Below are positions 23,965 to 35,784 of a stretch of DNA of 64,000 nucleotides, piece by piece. Numbering within the stretch: the stretch's first letter is position 1; each line of letters starts with the position of its first letter. Location: contig RPFO01000692.1 of the NCBI GenBank assembly GCA_009746045.1, positions 1,055,082 to 1,119,081 of the forward strand, read 5' to 3'. The notes below the pieces were generated by a model. It was not told the origin of the DNA and ran no database searches. It worked only from the letters and a program-made list of their open reading frames with translations. The translations under genes and the position numbers were made by a program. Source of the DNA: Mesostigma viride. Its lineage: Eukaryota; Streptophyta; Mesostigmatophyceae; Mesostigmatales; Mesostigmataceae.

Positions 23965-26388
23965 TTTATAACCTCTGTAGGAGCTGAATCTTCCCTACCA
24001 CTACGTGTGCGTCCTCTTATGTTCTTGAATGGTGGTTTAACCGTCCCTCACACTGTTGTAGACCCCTTCTTGCATGCTGATGAACTCTTGAATGTCTCTG
24101 TGTTGGTAGATAGCGGTGCGGCTAGCTCCTTTGTGAGCGAGGCCCTAGTTAGACGTTTAGGACTAGTCCCTACCCCTCACACCAAACCCGTTACTGTTCA
24201 TTATGCTGATGGTCGCACCAGTCATTCCCCGGGTACGGTGTCCCTTCCCATGGTTATACAAGGACGTACTGTCAACCTGACGGCCACTATAGGCCCTATC
24301 ACTACCGCTGATGTATTACTAGGATTAGATTGGCACCAGGATAATAAGATTACTATTAATTATGATACCATGGTCATTTGGTTTCCAGATAGCTCTTACT
24401 GGGTACCTGAACGTCATTATAGATTGGAAAATTTATCCTTGGTAGATATTACTCCTCCTACACCTGTTGATCCTCCTGTAAGACCTATACCTGAAGTAAT
24501 AATGTCAAATGACGAATTACGTTCTGAATTAAAGCAAAATGGATACCTATTATGTATGTTCCTTCAGTTAGAAGTACAACAGATACCTATCACTAACAAT
24601 AGTGTGGATATAGATGTAAATACAGTGGATACAATAGGAGTAGGATTTACTGAAAATGAAATAGTAAGATACATGGCTGTGATAGATTCCTCAAAAGTAT
24701 TTGAAGAAAAGACTCCTTCTTATCCTCCTCCTCGTTCTGTTTTACACCGTGTAGTTATCAAGGACGGTGCAGTTCCTACGCACTCTCCGATGTATAGAAT
24801 GGGCCCTACCGAGTTAAAGGAACTAAAACAGATTTTAGTGTCATTATTAGAAGCAGGATTGATAGAGCCTAGTAACTCCCCCTACTCAGCTGGTGTCCTG
24901 TTAGTTCCTAAGCCAAATGGCAAGTTTCGCCTAGTTACTGATTATAGGAAGTTGAATGATATTACTGTGAAATCTAAATACCCTCTACCTCGTATTGACG
25001 ATATATTTAATAAGGTTAAAGGTTCCACTTGTTTCACAGTACTGGATTGTGCGGATGGTTTTTGGCAGTTGCGGATAGCTCCTGAGGATTGCCATAAAAC
25101 CGCCTTTGCTACCCCTTTTGGTCATTACCAGTTTAGAGTAGCGGCTATGGGACTCTGTAACTCGCCTGCCTCTTTTCAAATGTTAATGAATGAAGTGCTT
25201 AGACCTGTTATGGGAAATTCTCATCTTCCTCAGGTGTCCTCTGATCTAAAGGATCCCTCCTTCTCCTCTGTTTCTTTATCTGAGCATGACCGTTCTTGTG
25301 CTCAAGCTTACTTAGATGATATTCTTATTTACTCTCCTGATTTTGAAACGCACCTACGTGATTTAAAGAAAGTATTAGAAATAATGGCTGAAAATTCTTT
25401 GTGGGCGCGCCGTGCTAAAGTGCGTTCGGGTAGGAGTGTCCCATTTTTAGGGCACGTTCTGTCAGATGCCGGGGTCGCTACCGACCCGGATAAAACTAAG
25501 TCAATTCAGGAATGGCCTACTCCTACCGACGTTAAAGGTGTACGTAGTTTCCTAGGAATTGCTTCTTACTATAGGCGTTTTATCCCGCGTTTCGCCACTA
25601 TAGCAGCCCCTATTAATCATTTATTAAAGAAGGATATCCCCTTTGTTTGGAGTAGTGAGTGTCAGTCTGCTTTTCAGTGCCTAAAATCCCTACTCCTTTC
25701 CCCTCCTGTACTCATCCTACCGGATACTACTAAACCCTTTGTTGTGGCTACAGATGCTAGTAAAGTAGCTATAGGTGGTGTCCTTCTCCAGGATCAGGGT
25801 CAGGGCTTACAGCCAATTGAATATATCTCTAGGACAATGCTCCCTGCGGAGCGTAACTATCCCGTCCACCAGCAGGAACTCTTAGCTGTGGTGTATTGTT
25901 GCCACGCGTGGCAGCACTTCCTTAAAGGTGCTCAATTTGATGTCTGCCTGAATGAACCCTGTGAGCTAGATCCTTATAGGTTAGTTATCCAAACGGATCA
26001 TCGTCCCCTTACCCATCTTCTCTCCCAACCCAACCTTACCCCTCGGCAAGCGCGCTGGATGGAATTTTTAGCACAGTTTTCCCCTTTTAAACTTCAGTAT
26101 GTCAAGGGTGTAGATAACATAGTACCAGATGCACTCTCTCGTCGTGCAGACTATTCCTTCTTCGAGGACCTTGATGTTCTCAATATTACTCTAGTTCCTA
26201 CTACTATGGGTGTAACCCCTTATGGTGAACTACCTGATGATGATTCCTATGCCTACCTCTTTCATACAGCTGTTCGCATGCCTGATCTCCTTTCTCACGT
26301 AGGACTCTCTCTCCCGTGTGAGGCCCTTCCTGTGGCCTCGGTGGGGGGGAGGGGAAAAATAAAATTTCTATACCGCTTAGCCATATAG
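23965..26388 (+). pseudogene. Gypsy A pol: protease, reverse transcriptase, RNase H
   Basis: One open frame. Retropepsin: VLVDSGAASSFVSEALV near 24105 with LLGLDWHQ near 24327. RT begins about 24830 (GLIEPSNSPYSAGVLLVPKP), with LVTDYRKLND and FTVLDCADGFWQL. The catalytic YLDD is at 25309-25320. About 28 extra residues lie between VLRPVMG and AQAYLDD, where most gypsy RTs have only a few. RNase H follows: FVVATDASKVAIGGVL near 25740, QQELLAVVYCCHAW, IQTDHRPL and VPDALSR. The frame ends at 26388 because of a poly-G (26345) one base shorter than in copy B, where the frame continues into integrase. The true start or gag-pol junction is unclear. Confidence 0.88.
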
Positions 26389-28024
26389 CGACTAGGTCAG
26401 GAAAGTCTTATGAAAACGTAGTCCCCTAGGACCTCCCCTTCTCTTCGGCAAGGCGGTAGGAGATCTCTTTAAACCTGTTCTGGATACTTCTGTAGCGATG
26501 CCTACCTCTGATCTTGAACGCCTTATTAGTAGATTTACGGCCACTGAGCCGGAAGCATTAGCTGCCATTGCTGCACATCCCCAACAATTAGGCAAGCACC
26601 CTTGTAAATTTGTAGGTGGGTTTTTATATGTGCAGATAGCAGATTCTCCCCCTCAATGGCGCCTGTATGTCCCTCCTATCTGTCGCTCCTCCTTGCTCTT
26701 TGAGTTGCATGACTTAGCTGCTCACCAGGGTGGTAAACGGGTACGGGACCTAGTAGCCCGCTCTTATTACTGGCCTTCCCTTTATAAGGATGTGGATGAG
26801 TATGTTAGAACTTGTCAATCTTGCCAGGAAATGAAACCCAATAATGTAGGACAGATAGCAGAACCTAGGACCTTGCCTGACCCTATCATGCCTTGGGATT
26901 CTATCATGATGGATTTTGTAGGACCTTTTAGAAAGAATGATAGGGGCAATGCCCAAATCCTTGTGTTCATAGATCGTTTTACTCGTATGTGCCATCTTGT
27001 GCCGTGTCCTTTAGAACTCACCGCACGTGATTGCGCACGCCTATACCTCAATAATGTATATAGATATCATGGATTGAGTAGGCAGTTTATTAGTGATAAG
27101 GATAAATTATTTACCTCAGATTTTTGGCAGCAGTTTTTCGCTGCCATCGGTACCAAGGTTACCTACGGTACTGCCTACCACTCCTCCTCCTCTCATTTAG
27201 TAGAGCGTCTTAATAGAGTAGTAGAAGAAGCGCTTAGGCACTATGTTAATGGCTCGGGTAGTGATTGGGAGGATTATTTATGTTTGGTAGAGTTCTCCCT
27301 CAACAATTGTCCCCAAGCTGCGCATGGATATACGCCCTTCTTCTTAGATACTGGGAGACAGCCCCTTACCCCTACCTCTCTCTTAGCTAGTCCTCTACGG
27401 GACAAGGATGATGTGTCCCGAGATACTGTAGAAGGTGTACAGTCCTTACTAGATAGAATGAAAACTGCTCATGACCACGCGATCTCAGGGTATCAAAAAG
27501 CTCAGGCTAAGTACCTTGCTAGGTTGCGTGCCTCCTTAGATAGACGAGCACCTGAGATAGAAGTAGGAGATCTAGTATTAGTAGAAGGCCCCCGTGTTGG
27601 CCGTTTTGCTCATAAGTTTGAAGCAGAACTGAAGGTCAAACTTAGGCCTGCCTTCTTAGGACCCTTCCATGTGTTGTCTAGGGTAGGAAATTTCTTGTAT
27701 AAAGTCGATATCCCTACCTCTTGGCAAACGCATTCAAACACCTTCCATAGGAGCCAGCTTAAACTGTACCACCCTAGTACGTTCGCTGGCAGGGAGTTAG
27801 CGCCTGCCCCTTTAGAGCATAATCCTGACACTGGGGAAGTAGAAGACGAAGTAGAAAGCATCGTGGCCCATCGAGATATCAAAAAGGGCCGCGGTACCCA
27901 GCGTCAGTATAAAGTGAAGTGGATGTATGCTCGTAGTGAAGTAGATAAGGTTTGGTATACGGAGAGTGAGCTAGATGGGTGTAGTCGCCTGCTGCAGGAA
28001 TATAAAACCCTGCACAAGCTCTAG
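26345..28024 (+). CDS. Gypsy A pol: integrase with C-terminal chromodomain
   Basis: Uninterrupted from about 26498. The HHCC zinc region has HDLAAHQGGKRVRDLVARSY and CQSCQ (about 26708-26830). The catalytic core has MMDFVGPFRK (first Asp), FISDKDKLFTSDFWQQFF (second Asp) and HLVERLNRVVEEALRHYV (Glu). The tail, about 27830-28020, contains VESIVAHRDIKKGRG, YKVKWMYARSEVDKVW and LDGCSRLLQEYKTLH, a chromodomain, which places the family among chromoviruses; such domains direct integration to particular chromatin. The exact join to the RNase H frame depends on the 26345 and 26430 indels. Confidence 0.88.
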
Positions 28025-28100
28025 TCGTAGGCCTTCTCCTCTCTTATGTTATGTCTGCTGTCGACGGGTGGTTGGTTGTCCCCTCCCCTCCGCAGCCGTC

Positions 28101-30399
28101 ATGACAGAGCCTACCCCTCCGGCTGAGAGCCCGCTGCCGTCCCTGCCCCTACCGGACCCTGAGCTGTATTTCGAGGCCCTTCCGGGCCGTTGGGTGTCGC
28201 GATCATGTTACCGGGGTGGCGTTGTGCAGCCGGCCCTTCAGGCCCAACATGCGAGCTTAGTCAGGGCGGCCCTCTTCGGGGTCACGTGGTATGGTCCTTC
28301 CCCTAATGAGCCGCACCAGCTTGTCCTGCACGGGTTCGACGATGCCGGACACTGTTTGTTGGGGTGTGGTTCTCGCTGTCCCGCCTTGGAACAGATAGAT
28401 GCGGTTCTCCGGTGTTGCCGTGTGTTCTCCTACCTCTCTACCCCTGTGGGCCGTACCTGCCTACGGGAGGTGTTTCCTTGGCTTCCGGCTGAGGGTGATG
28501 CTGAGGTAGATGAGAACCCCTGCGACCTTTTACGGGCCGTAGAATTCATGGAGATAGCTGATCAGGCGGCGGGACTAGCGGTTGATGGTCCTGCCCCTTC
28601 GGGCGCCCCAGCCGAGGTACATTATACTCCAGATTATTCTGCCTCGAGCGCTGCGTCCGCCTCCTCGGCGTCTGTTCCTCCCTCTCCGGTCCCGTCGTCC
28701 CCTCGGTCGACCCGGGGTGTTGCAGTGGAGCCTACCCCTTCGGGTTTGCCTGATCCTCTTTCGGCGACGGTCTCGGCTATGCAGGCTCAGATCCAGTCCC
28801 TGACCACGGCGTTTGGGGCCTTCCTGGCGGCCCAGGCGCAGGTCCCGGCTACGCCAGCTGGATCCGCGCCTCCTACCCCTTCTGTTGCCCCGGCGACTAC
28901 GGCTTCGCCCGCGCCCCCGCTGGCGCCCGCGGTCGCTGTGGTTCCGGCGGCTGCTGCGACTCCTGCTGCCTCTGCGCCTGTGACCGCTGTACCTGCGCCT
29001 ACGCGCGAGTCCCCTGCCCCTGTGACCGCGCCCGCTGTCGCTGCTTCCGAGCCTCCACCAGCTCAGTCGCAGCCGTCGCGGGGCTTCTTTGGCGACACTA
29101 GCGGACTGCCCAGGCTTTGGGAGGGTGGTCCCCGCAGAGGATCCGGTTCCTGACTGGAGCCTGGATGGTAGTCAATCTTATGCAGGACTGCCTGTCCCTA
29201 CGGGCCCCATTTTTAACATGTGGCCTGAGGGTGCACCGGCCACCGAGACCGGCGCGCCAGCTTCGGCGGCGGGTCCGTCACGGCCCCTCTGGCTTCGGGT
29301 CCGGCGCGACCTCTGCTGTACCAGTGTCACCTGCGTCGGTGTCGGCTCCTGCCCCTGCTTCGGCCCCTGCCCCTTCGGCCTCTCTGTCCTTGGCCGCGGT
29401 TGTTCGGTCCACCGGCCAGGATCCTCGCGCTACCCGCGCTTCCGACTCCCTCCGGGAGTTGTCCCAGGGTGATCGGGACAGGGCTCCTTCTGTGGTGCAT
29501 GCGACGCCGGAGTCGCGCGACACGCCCGTGCCTGGATGTGGTATGTCCGCACTCGCCTGCCGCCAGTGTGACCTGCCGCGCGCCTCCGCCGAGCTTGCCA
29601 TCTCGCCCATGTCCTACGGGTTTTCCCAGGTGTGTCGGGCGCCTCGGGATCGTGGCCTACCCATTGAGACTGATCGGCCTCCTTTCGACATGGTTATTTT
29701 AGCTGATCCTGTGTTCCAGGGTGAGATCCTGGTTCGGCGCGTTCTGTATCGCTGGGCTAGGCGCCACAACGACTTGGACACCTACGGTGGGTTCCAGTGG
29801 GCTTACCCTCCGCCTCTGGGCATTATGGCTTCGGATGCCCTTACGGTAGAGTTTCCTGCGGTGCCGGGTGTTACGTACACCACGGTCCTCCAGCCCATCC
29901 TCGAGTGGGATGCCCGGCGTCCGGCGCCCCTCCCGGGCCAGGGTCTAGACTCCCGCGGTCACCCTCCTCCTCGGGCCAGCGACTACCTAGAGACATTCGG
30001 GTCGCGCCAGTGTGCGCGTCGGTGGCGTTCCCGTGAGATTCGGCACATCCGGTTGTGGCCGTCCAACGTGGAGCCCCTGGTAGATCTGTTTTTCCCGACG
30101 GGTATGCGCCCTCGGATCCGGTATCATCGCCTGCTCCTTCGGGCTCTCTGCCTGATCGCGGTAGAGCCTTTCCTACGCCTCTTTGCCTGCGGTTTCCTGG
30201 ACTGGGCCCGGGCCAGGTCGTTCTTACTCAGCATAGGTATTACTGGGCCTTTCTGGGCCTTTTTCCTGACGGCGTGTGGGCCGATGTTTTCCTCACCGTA
30301 GATAGGCATGACAATGTTGAGGATGTGGCCCATTACCAGGCCTACCTGGAGTCCTGCTGGCCTCCCGTGGTACCTACCAGACGGATGGCCATTAGATAG
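28101..30399 (+). pseudogene. Gypsy A ORF3, unknown protein downstream of pol
   Basis: It opens at ATG 28101, 77 bp after pol, and can be followed through two or more frame changes (near 29130 and 30110) to TAG 30397, about 760 codons. The N-terminal about 160 residues are well conserved with copy B (LYFEALPGRWVSRS, FGVTWYGPSP, HQLVLHGFDDAGHCL, LREVFPWLPAEGDAE). The middle is Ala/Pro/Ser-rich, and the C-terminal third is ordered again (ADPVFQGEILVRRVLYRWAR). I see no signal peptide or convincing membrane span, so I do not call it envelope. It is more divergent between copies than pol. I do not recognise the family. Confidence 0.55.
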
Positions 30400-30763
30400 A
30401 GGGCCTTAGGCCCGACCTGAGGGTGTTGTCCCTCCGGTATGTAGAGTCGCCCTCATGTTCTGGCCAGTTGGCTGGTCGTTCTTGGTCCTTGGTGCTGATG
30501 GTTTACTCTGTGTGTCCTGCCCAGTGCCGTCCCCCCCGGCAAGGACTCCGTTCCAGGCAGTTAGGGGAACCTACCACCAGGCTTGGTGCTGGCTAACCCT
30601 ACACCTCCCGGCGTGGTGGTGGAGACCGTGTGAACTATTGGTGCCTTGTATCTTGGATGGCTTGCTGACTGTGTTAGTGTGTGCTGGGTGCATTAGGTTT
30701 CCTACCCCTTGTTTTCCTCCCTGTACGTAGGGAGAGGGCTCCCTACCTTTGTGGGGGGGGAGG
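30400..30763 (+). other. Gypsy A 3' untranslated region and polypurine tract
   Basis: Non-coding between ORF3 and the 3' LTR. It ends in a G-rich polypurine tract (about 30751-30763) directly before TGTTACG. Confidence 0.6.
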
Positions 30764-31335
30764 TGTTACGTCGCGTAACAATTCGTTGTAGTTACGGACG
30801 TAAATTAGGTCCTTTGCCTCGGTTGTCCCTAGGTTTACGTTTAGGCTCTACCGGGACATTATTGTCCTCGTAACAGTACTGTGGTACATTGGGTGCCGTT
30901 GGGCGCCGCGCCGCGTACTTTACTAGTGGTCCTGATCCTGTGGTAGAATGTAGTGGACCAGCGTGCATCAGTAGATTTAGTGGACCAGCGTGCACCTGTA
31001 GGCGAGGGCCATGTCGGCCCGAGCGTGTTGGACCGTTGGTGACCATTTATGCGCGTTCTACCCCTTGTGTGTGTACTCGGCGTGTGTTAAGTGAATTGAC
31101 ACATTTAGGCTTGAGTCACGGCAGTGTAGTTGTGTTTCCTTCCTCTATTCCTGGAGTAAACGGGTTTTGATAAATGGTTGTATGGCGTATTATAGTAACA
31201 CTTACGTTAATGCATTGAGATCAGCTCCGTCACGTTCGTCTTTCGCCAGAGGGTTAAGTAGAGGAGGTCTGACCAGTTTAGGTAGTATCAGGCCCATTAG
31301 AGGTAGAGGTGGAGGTAGATATCCGCGGCGTAACA
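30764..31335 (+). repeat. Gypsy A 3' LTR
   Basis: 572 bp. It differs from the 5' LTR by one deletion and about two substitutions. It is followed by the CATAG duplication. Confidence 0.9.
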
Positions 31336-31599
31336 CATAGGTCCTGGCGCGCTACAGCACGCCTACCTATCAATTGACCATCAAGTCCTGTACAAGTCCT
31401 GTCAACGTCCTGCGGACTATCAAAGTGACACTTGTACATCCTGTGTCCGTACGCGCCCACAGTGGCGCGCCGGGTACTGTCGGCACAGCCTAGGAAACGT
31501 CATAACTTTTACGTTCCTTAACCAAATGAGGCGTTCAAGGTGCCGTTGGAAAGAGCGTAACAATCTCTATCCAACTAAGGTAAATCCTTTACGTTAACT
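31336..31599 (-). repeat. Copia-like element F, 3' LTR, right part
   Basis: It continues the LTR interrupted by gypsy A and ends ...ACGTTAACT at 31599, matching the ...GCGTTAACT end of element C's LTR. It also shares CATAACTTT...GTTCC...GGTGCCG with the C LTR. Next to it, minus strand, is a polypurine tract (CTAAAGAAAAGAAGGGATTGG). Confidence 0.7.
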
Positions 31600-32348
31600 C
31601 CAATCCCTTCTTTTCTTTAGGGATCACATCCCCTGCCAGGGACCCTTAAGTAGCTTGAAATGTCCTTCACTCCAGCTTGAAGCTTGAACAGATGTCTTTA
31701 ATGGCCAATGCCATTCCCCCAGCCTTTTCTTTTAAGGAACTGGAAAAGAAACAGATCTGCCACAGGGAAAACCATTTCATGAGAAATGGAGAAAACCTAT
31801 GGAAGTGGCATTACAGAGTACCACCAGATATTAGAAACACACAAAATTAAATACATACAGGTTAATTCTATGAGGTCTTCTCCAGGAATTAATCCCATCA
31901 CCTCGGTAGAGCCTCCAGTACAATGACCTTCTGGCGGTGAGTTACATTAATCCCAGATACTAATCCCATAAAACCCAGTACATATTCAATATAAGTACAA
32001 TAAATCCATGACAATTAAAATACCACTTGACAAAGTAAGGCGTATTACAATAGTTTGCCTGTCATTCTCTCAACAGGGGTCTATTGGCGCCCGTCTTACG
32101 GCGCCCGTCTTACGGCGCCCGTCTACTTGCCAGATGGTAAACTGCCACAGCAAACAAATGACAAAATGAAACACATAGGCAGCAATTAAATCCTGCCCTG
32201 GGGAACTAGGGAAGTCTGAACAGGCAAACACCTGAACAGGCCAGCTTGTAGAAACATAATACCAGGGAATCGAACCCCGCCCTATAAACCCCAGTATGAA
32301 GGTTCCCAGACCATTGTGAGAAGTATGTACAAATATACATTTCTTTTA
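31600..32348 (-). other. Element F 3' untranslated region
   Basis: Non-coding. At 32261-32282 it has a 22-bp block identical to one in element C (57122-57143); on the minus strand it contains GGCGGGGTTCGATTCCC, a good tRNA T-arm / pol III B-box match. A triplicated TTACGGCGCCCGTCT-like motif lies at about 32090-32125. Confidence 0.55.
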
Positions 32349-34227
32349 AAATAGAATACATGCCGTTCAAGGCCCTTCATGAAGTACGTTGCCCTAGAGG
32401 CAACCAAGACAAGGGTGGGTGGGTGGGGAGCAAAGAAAGAGGCCGACAAAACCAGCCAGAGCGGCTTTTAGTCGCAAAACCTCCCTTATCCCTAGCTAAC
32501 TGACGTCATTAAACCCTTATGTTTAGTGGATGCTAGTAAGACGCTAACCGTACAGACCGGGGGTAGAATATCCCGAATCTGCACGGCTAGTATTAAATAA
32601 TGCGTAGGTTGTTCTTTTCAGGGGCACTGCACCTCACGCCCCGTTCCGCCCGGGTATAATCAACCCAAGCGCGGAACGCACATTTTATTTAATCCATTTT
32701 TCAACCATGCACTATATTGCATCTACTAATCACAAAAGCTCTAGCCAAACAGCTACGAGTAAACACTGCGACCTATAAGCCGCTCATCCAGCGGCCTCTT
32801 GTTCCCGCATTCACGTATAGAAGAAACTCCGTTCAAAGAACCCCGATTCATGTCCCACGTAGCTCCCACAAAAACCAGCATCTTCATTAAAACAATAAGT
32901 GGAAGCATACATGTGACACTAATTGACATGCCCGGAGGCACGCCGTTCAAGGCCCTTCACGAAGTACGTTGCCCAATCACCCCCGCCCTGGCTTTCCCTT
33001 GAAGCCGCACTCCACCTTGCTCGTTGTCACAAGTGACCGCCCTGCCGCAAAACGGGAGCCCCCCCACATCGGGAGGCGTGTGCCCGGCGGCTGTGGATGC
33101 ATGGCCAGGCCCAAAAAGGCCCAGCGCATTTGCACTGCGATTGCGCACGGCCAGCCTATCATGACCCCTCTCGGGGCCCCGAGTCGGTACCGCTATGGCC
33201 GTCTCCCCATAGACCCGGGGTGCTTCGAGAAAAAACGTGGACCTAGCCCAGGCCCCGCCAGCCCGGATGCCCGAGGCCTCAGCCCCAGGCACCTGGCTGA
33301 ACGAGAGTCCGTTCAGCCAAGACCGCATTCCCCCCCGAGGTTTCTATGCGTGGGGAAAAAATTTCTAGCTTAGACGCTTTTCCCATCGCCGTCCCCAGCC
33401 CCAACCACCCCCCCTCGGCGGAAGGCAATTGCAAAGTTTGCTGGCCAGCAGCAATTTCCGAAGAAAAAGCCGCAGGCCGCGGACCGAGACACGGGTCGCC
33501 AGTGCCAGCCATCCGGCTCCAACCCGGGGTGCAAGCATCCCCAGGTACGGAGCACCAGCTCGCGCACTGGGCCGACCAAGCGACAGGTGAGCACCTGTCA
33601 CGGCATCCGGCCCACCAAAGACCCCAAGCTGGGGAAAAGGTGCGGACCGGAGGTAATCTTTTTCTTTTCTTTTAGTTAACCGGGCGAGGAACTACGCCTG
33701 GCCGGTTAACAACTGGAAGTCTCACCACTGGCCAAGTGGCCAGTGCAACCAGTGCTTTTGGGATTTTGCTCCGCAGCACCCATAGCTGCGGCTGCCGCCG
33801 CAACGACAACGAGCAAAGAAAGAGGCCGACAAAACCAGCCAGAGCGGCTTTTAGTCGCAAAACCTCCCTTATCCCTAGCTAACTGACGTCATTAAACCCT
33901 TATGTTTAGTGGATGCTAGTAAGACGCTAACCGTACAGACCGGGGTAGAATATCCCGAATCTGCACGGCTAGTATTAAATAATGCGTAGGTTGTTCTTTT
34001 CAGGGGCACTGCACCTCACGCCCCGTTCCGCCCGGGTATAATCAACCCAAGCGCGGAACGCACATTTTATTTAATCCATTTTTCAACCATGCACTATATT
34101 GCATCTACTAATCACAAAAGCTCTAGCCAAACAGCTACGAGTAAACACTGCGACCTATAAGCCGCTCATCCAGCGGCCTCTTGTTCCCGCATTCACGTAT
34201 AGAAGAAACTCCGTTCAAAGAACCCCG
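32349..34227. mobile_element. Insertion in F: 418-bp direct repeats around a 963-bp core
   Basis: Nearly identical segments 32429-32847 and 33810-34227 (one G-run length difference seen) flank a distinct core. A further short match, GCCGTTCAAGGCCCTTCA followed by GAAGTACGTTGCCC, occurs at 32356 and 32942. The repeats lack clear TG...CA or AG...CT ends, and I could not find a target duplication, so an LTR element, a tandem duplication or a captured gene fragment are all possible. The outer borders are approximate. Confidence 0.5.
32829..33002 (+). pseudogene. Possible ubiquitin-like N-terminal fragment
   Basis: The frame from ATG 32829 reads TKTSIFIKTISGSIHVTLID, which resembles the first beta-hairpin of ubiquitin (IFVKTLTGKTITLEV). 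It continues TPFKALHEVRCPI to a stop at 33000. A +1 frame continues HSTLLVV, reminiscent of the STLHLV segment near the ubiquitin C-terminus, suggesting a frameshift. The match is short and the call is weak. It lies at the junction of the left 418-bp repeat and the core. Confidence 0.35.
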
Positions 34228-34427
34228 AGTCTGTAATGGACCTGTCAACCTTGTGTAGTCAACAGCATGAACCCCAGCCAAAACCTGGCTGTATCCTGAT
34301 TAAAATCAGAGTGAGTGTACCATGGTCCATGAGCCTTAGTACAGACTAAAATACAGGTATTATGCCAGTCACAATGCTGACACTACCACACAATCTGCTC
34401 TCCAATGCCCTATAACCAGGCACCAGC

Positions 34428-35302
34428 TTAGACAGCTTGCTGAGATGGGTCCATCAGAGACTGAAGAACCTTGTATTGCACTGCTGCCTTCTGCACTAGC
34501 TTGGTCAAAGCATCAGCAGGATTGTCAACCCCATGCAGCAGGGATATGCTCAATATTGGCCAAGGAGGACAATTCCTTAAGAAGGAGATAATCCAAGTCC
34601 CTACTTCTGGCCATCTGCCTGTGCACAAATTGCACCATCCCCATGGAGTCTGTTTTGAGAAGAGTGGTAACCTGAAGTGGCCAAGGAGTGTTAGAAGTCA
34701 TCTGATGAAGCAACTCCTTCAGATAAAGGCTTGTGTGAATGCCTTCACAAATAGCCCTGCATTCTGCCACATCACTGCTGACAGCCACCCGTTTGTGCAG
34801 GCGACTAAACCAGCTCACCAAACTCCCCAGGCCTTCCTGTCTGAGCACAAAGAGCCCTGCAGCCCTGCCCCTGACCTTGGAGACCTGCCTGCTGTCCATT
34901 GAGCTATCCACATACAGCTCCATGCAAATGGGTTGTGATAAATCCACTGCAGACAACAGAATGCCCGATGAAGCCCTGACCTGATCAGCCACCTTGGCAG
35001 ACCCTAGCTCCATCAGCATGTCATCAGGCAACCTGGCTATGACCATAAGGTCTGGCCTGGAAATGCCTGCCACCCAAGCAACCATGCCCCTGACCATAGG
35101 ACACAGTGCCTGTGTGATGGTTGGAGGAAGCTTGCTAATGAGGGTTTCTTGATAATCATTACCCCGACGTGGGGGGCCCCCACCAGCAGCATACGCCACT
35201 CCCCCCCCTTCTTCACCAGTGTGGCCTCCATGCCCACAAACAGCAGAGGCTCATTCTCCACCTGCCATTGCTCCCTACCCAGAGGAAACTTGGACTTGAT
35301 GA
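34428..35302 (-). pseudogene. Element F RT end and RNase H
   Basis: This is the minus-strand continuation of F pol beyond element E. 35302-35150 gives the RT end (LGREQWQVENEPLLFVGMEA). 35199-34525 gives copia RNase H: LYVDSSMDSRQVSKVRGRAA, SSDVAECRAICEGIH and LLKTDSMGMVQFVHR, with acidic residues D, E, D in place. After a frameshift near 34560 the end reads NPADALTKLVQKAAV. It is closely related to C. Confidence 0.8.
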
Positions 35303-35784
35303 AGTTGCAAATAAATGGAATGCGATGTAAATCAGAAAGCATGAAATGAACGTTGTGTTTATTGTTCTCATACGTTATTGTCGTTGCTGCATAATTCGTC
35401 TTCGTTGCGCATATATTCTATTGCGCTTGGCACCTTCATCAGTCTTGCTGAATATCCTACGTGGACATGCATTCCGTGTAGTTCAGTGCATGCCGCGTGT
35501 TAGATACTTCTAGAATCCTCTAGGAGGTACCAAGGCAGATGCGCATACATAATAGGCCGATAGTCGGCTCAGTCCTATTGACAGTACTACACCGGCCCTT
35601 GACCAGCCGGTGACGTGGAGGCCTGGGAGACGCCCACATATTCTACGTGGCGTTATCCCATTGGCGAGTACTAGTGAAGTACAGCCATTGGCCCAATACT
35701 ACAATAAAGTATATTGTAGTAATCTGTACAAGATCCTCTATCTCTGAGGACCCATGTGGACCCTAGATGGGTCTCCAACCAACT
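35303..35784 (-). repeat. Element E 3' LTR
   Basis: 482 bp with AG...CT ends. It is followed (minus strand: preceded) by a purine tract AAGGGAAAGAATGGCTGG. Confidence 0.9.

Larger units (their letters stand above)
20532..31335 (+). mobile_element. Ty3/gypsy chromovirus, copy A (complete, coding frames broken)
   Basis: A 10.8-kb element with LTRs 20532-21104 and 30764-31335 (573 and 572 bp), both TGTTACG...CGTAACA, and target duplication CATAG. The LTRs differ at about three positions, so the insertion is recent. Order: RG-rich ORF starting in the LTR, hybrid-binding-domain ORF, gag, PR-RT-RH, IN plus chromodomain, long ORF3, polypurine tract (G-rich, 30752-30763), LTR. It sits inside the LTR of element F. 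Frameshifts relative to copy B lie near 22170, 23459, 23875, 26345, 26430 and 29130, several of them in homopolymers. Confidence 0.93.

Noticed and set aside
28101-30399. Calling gypsy ORF3 an envelope gene
   Set aside because: Position fits, but I see no signal peptide, membrane anchor or cleavage site, and the middle is low complexity.
32429-34227. Calling the 418-bp repeats LTRs
   Set aside because: No conserved terminal dinucleotides and no target duplication found; left as direct repeats.
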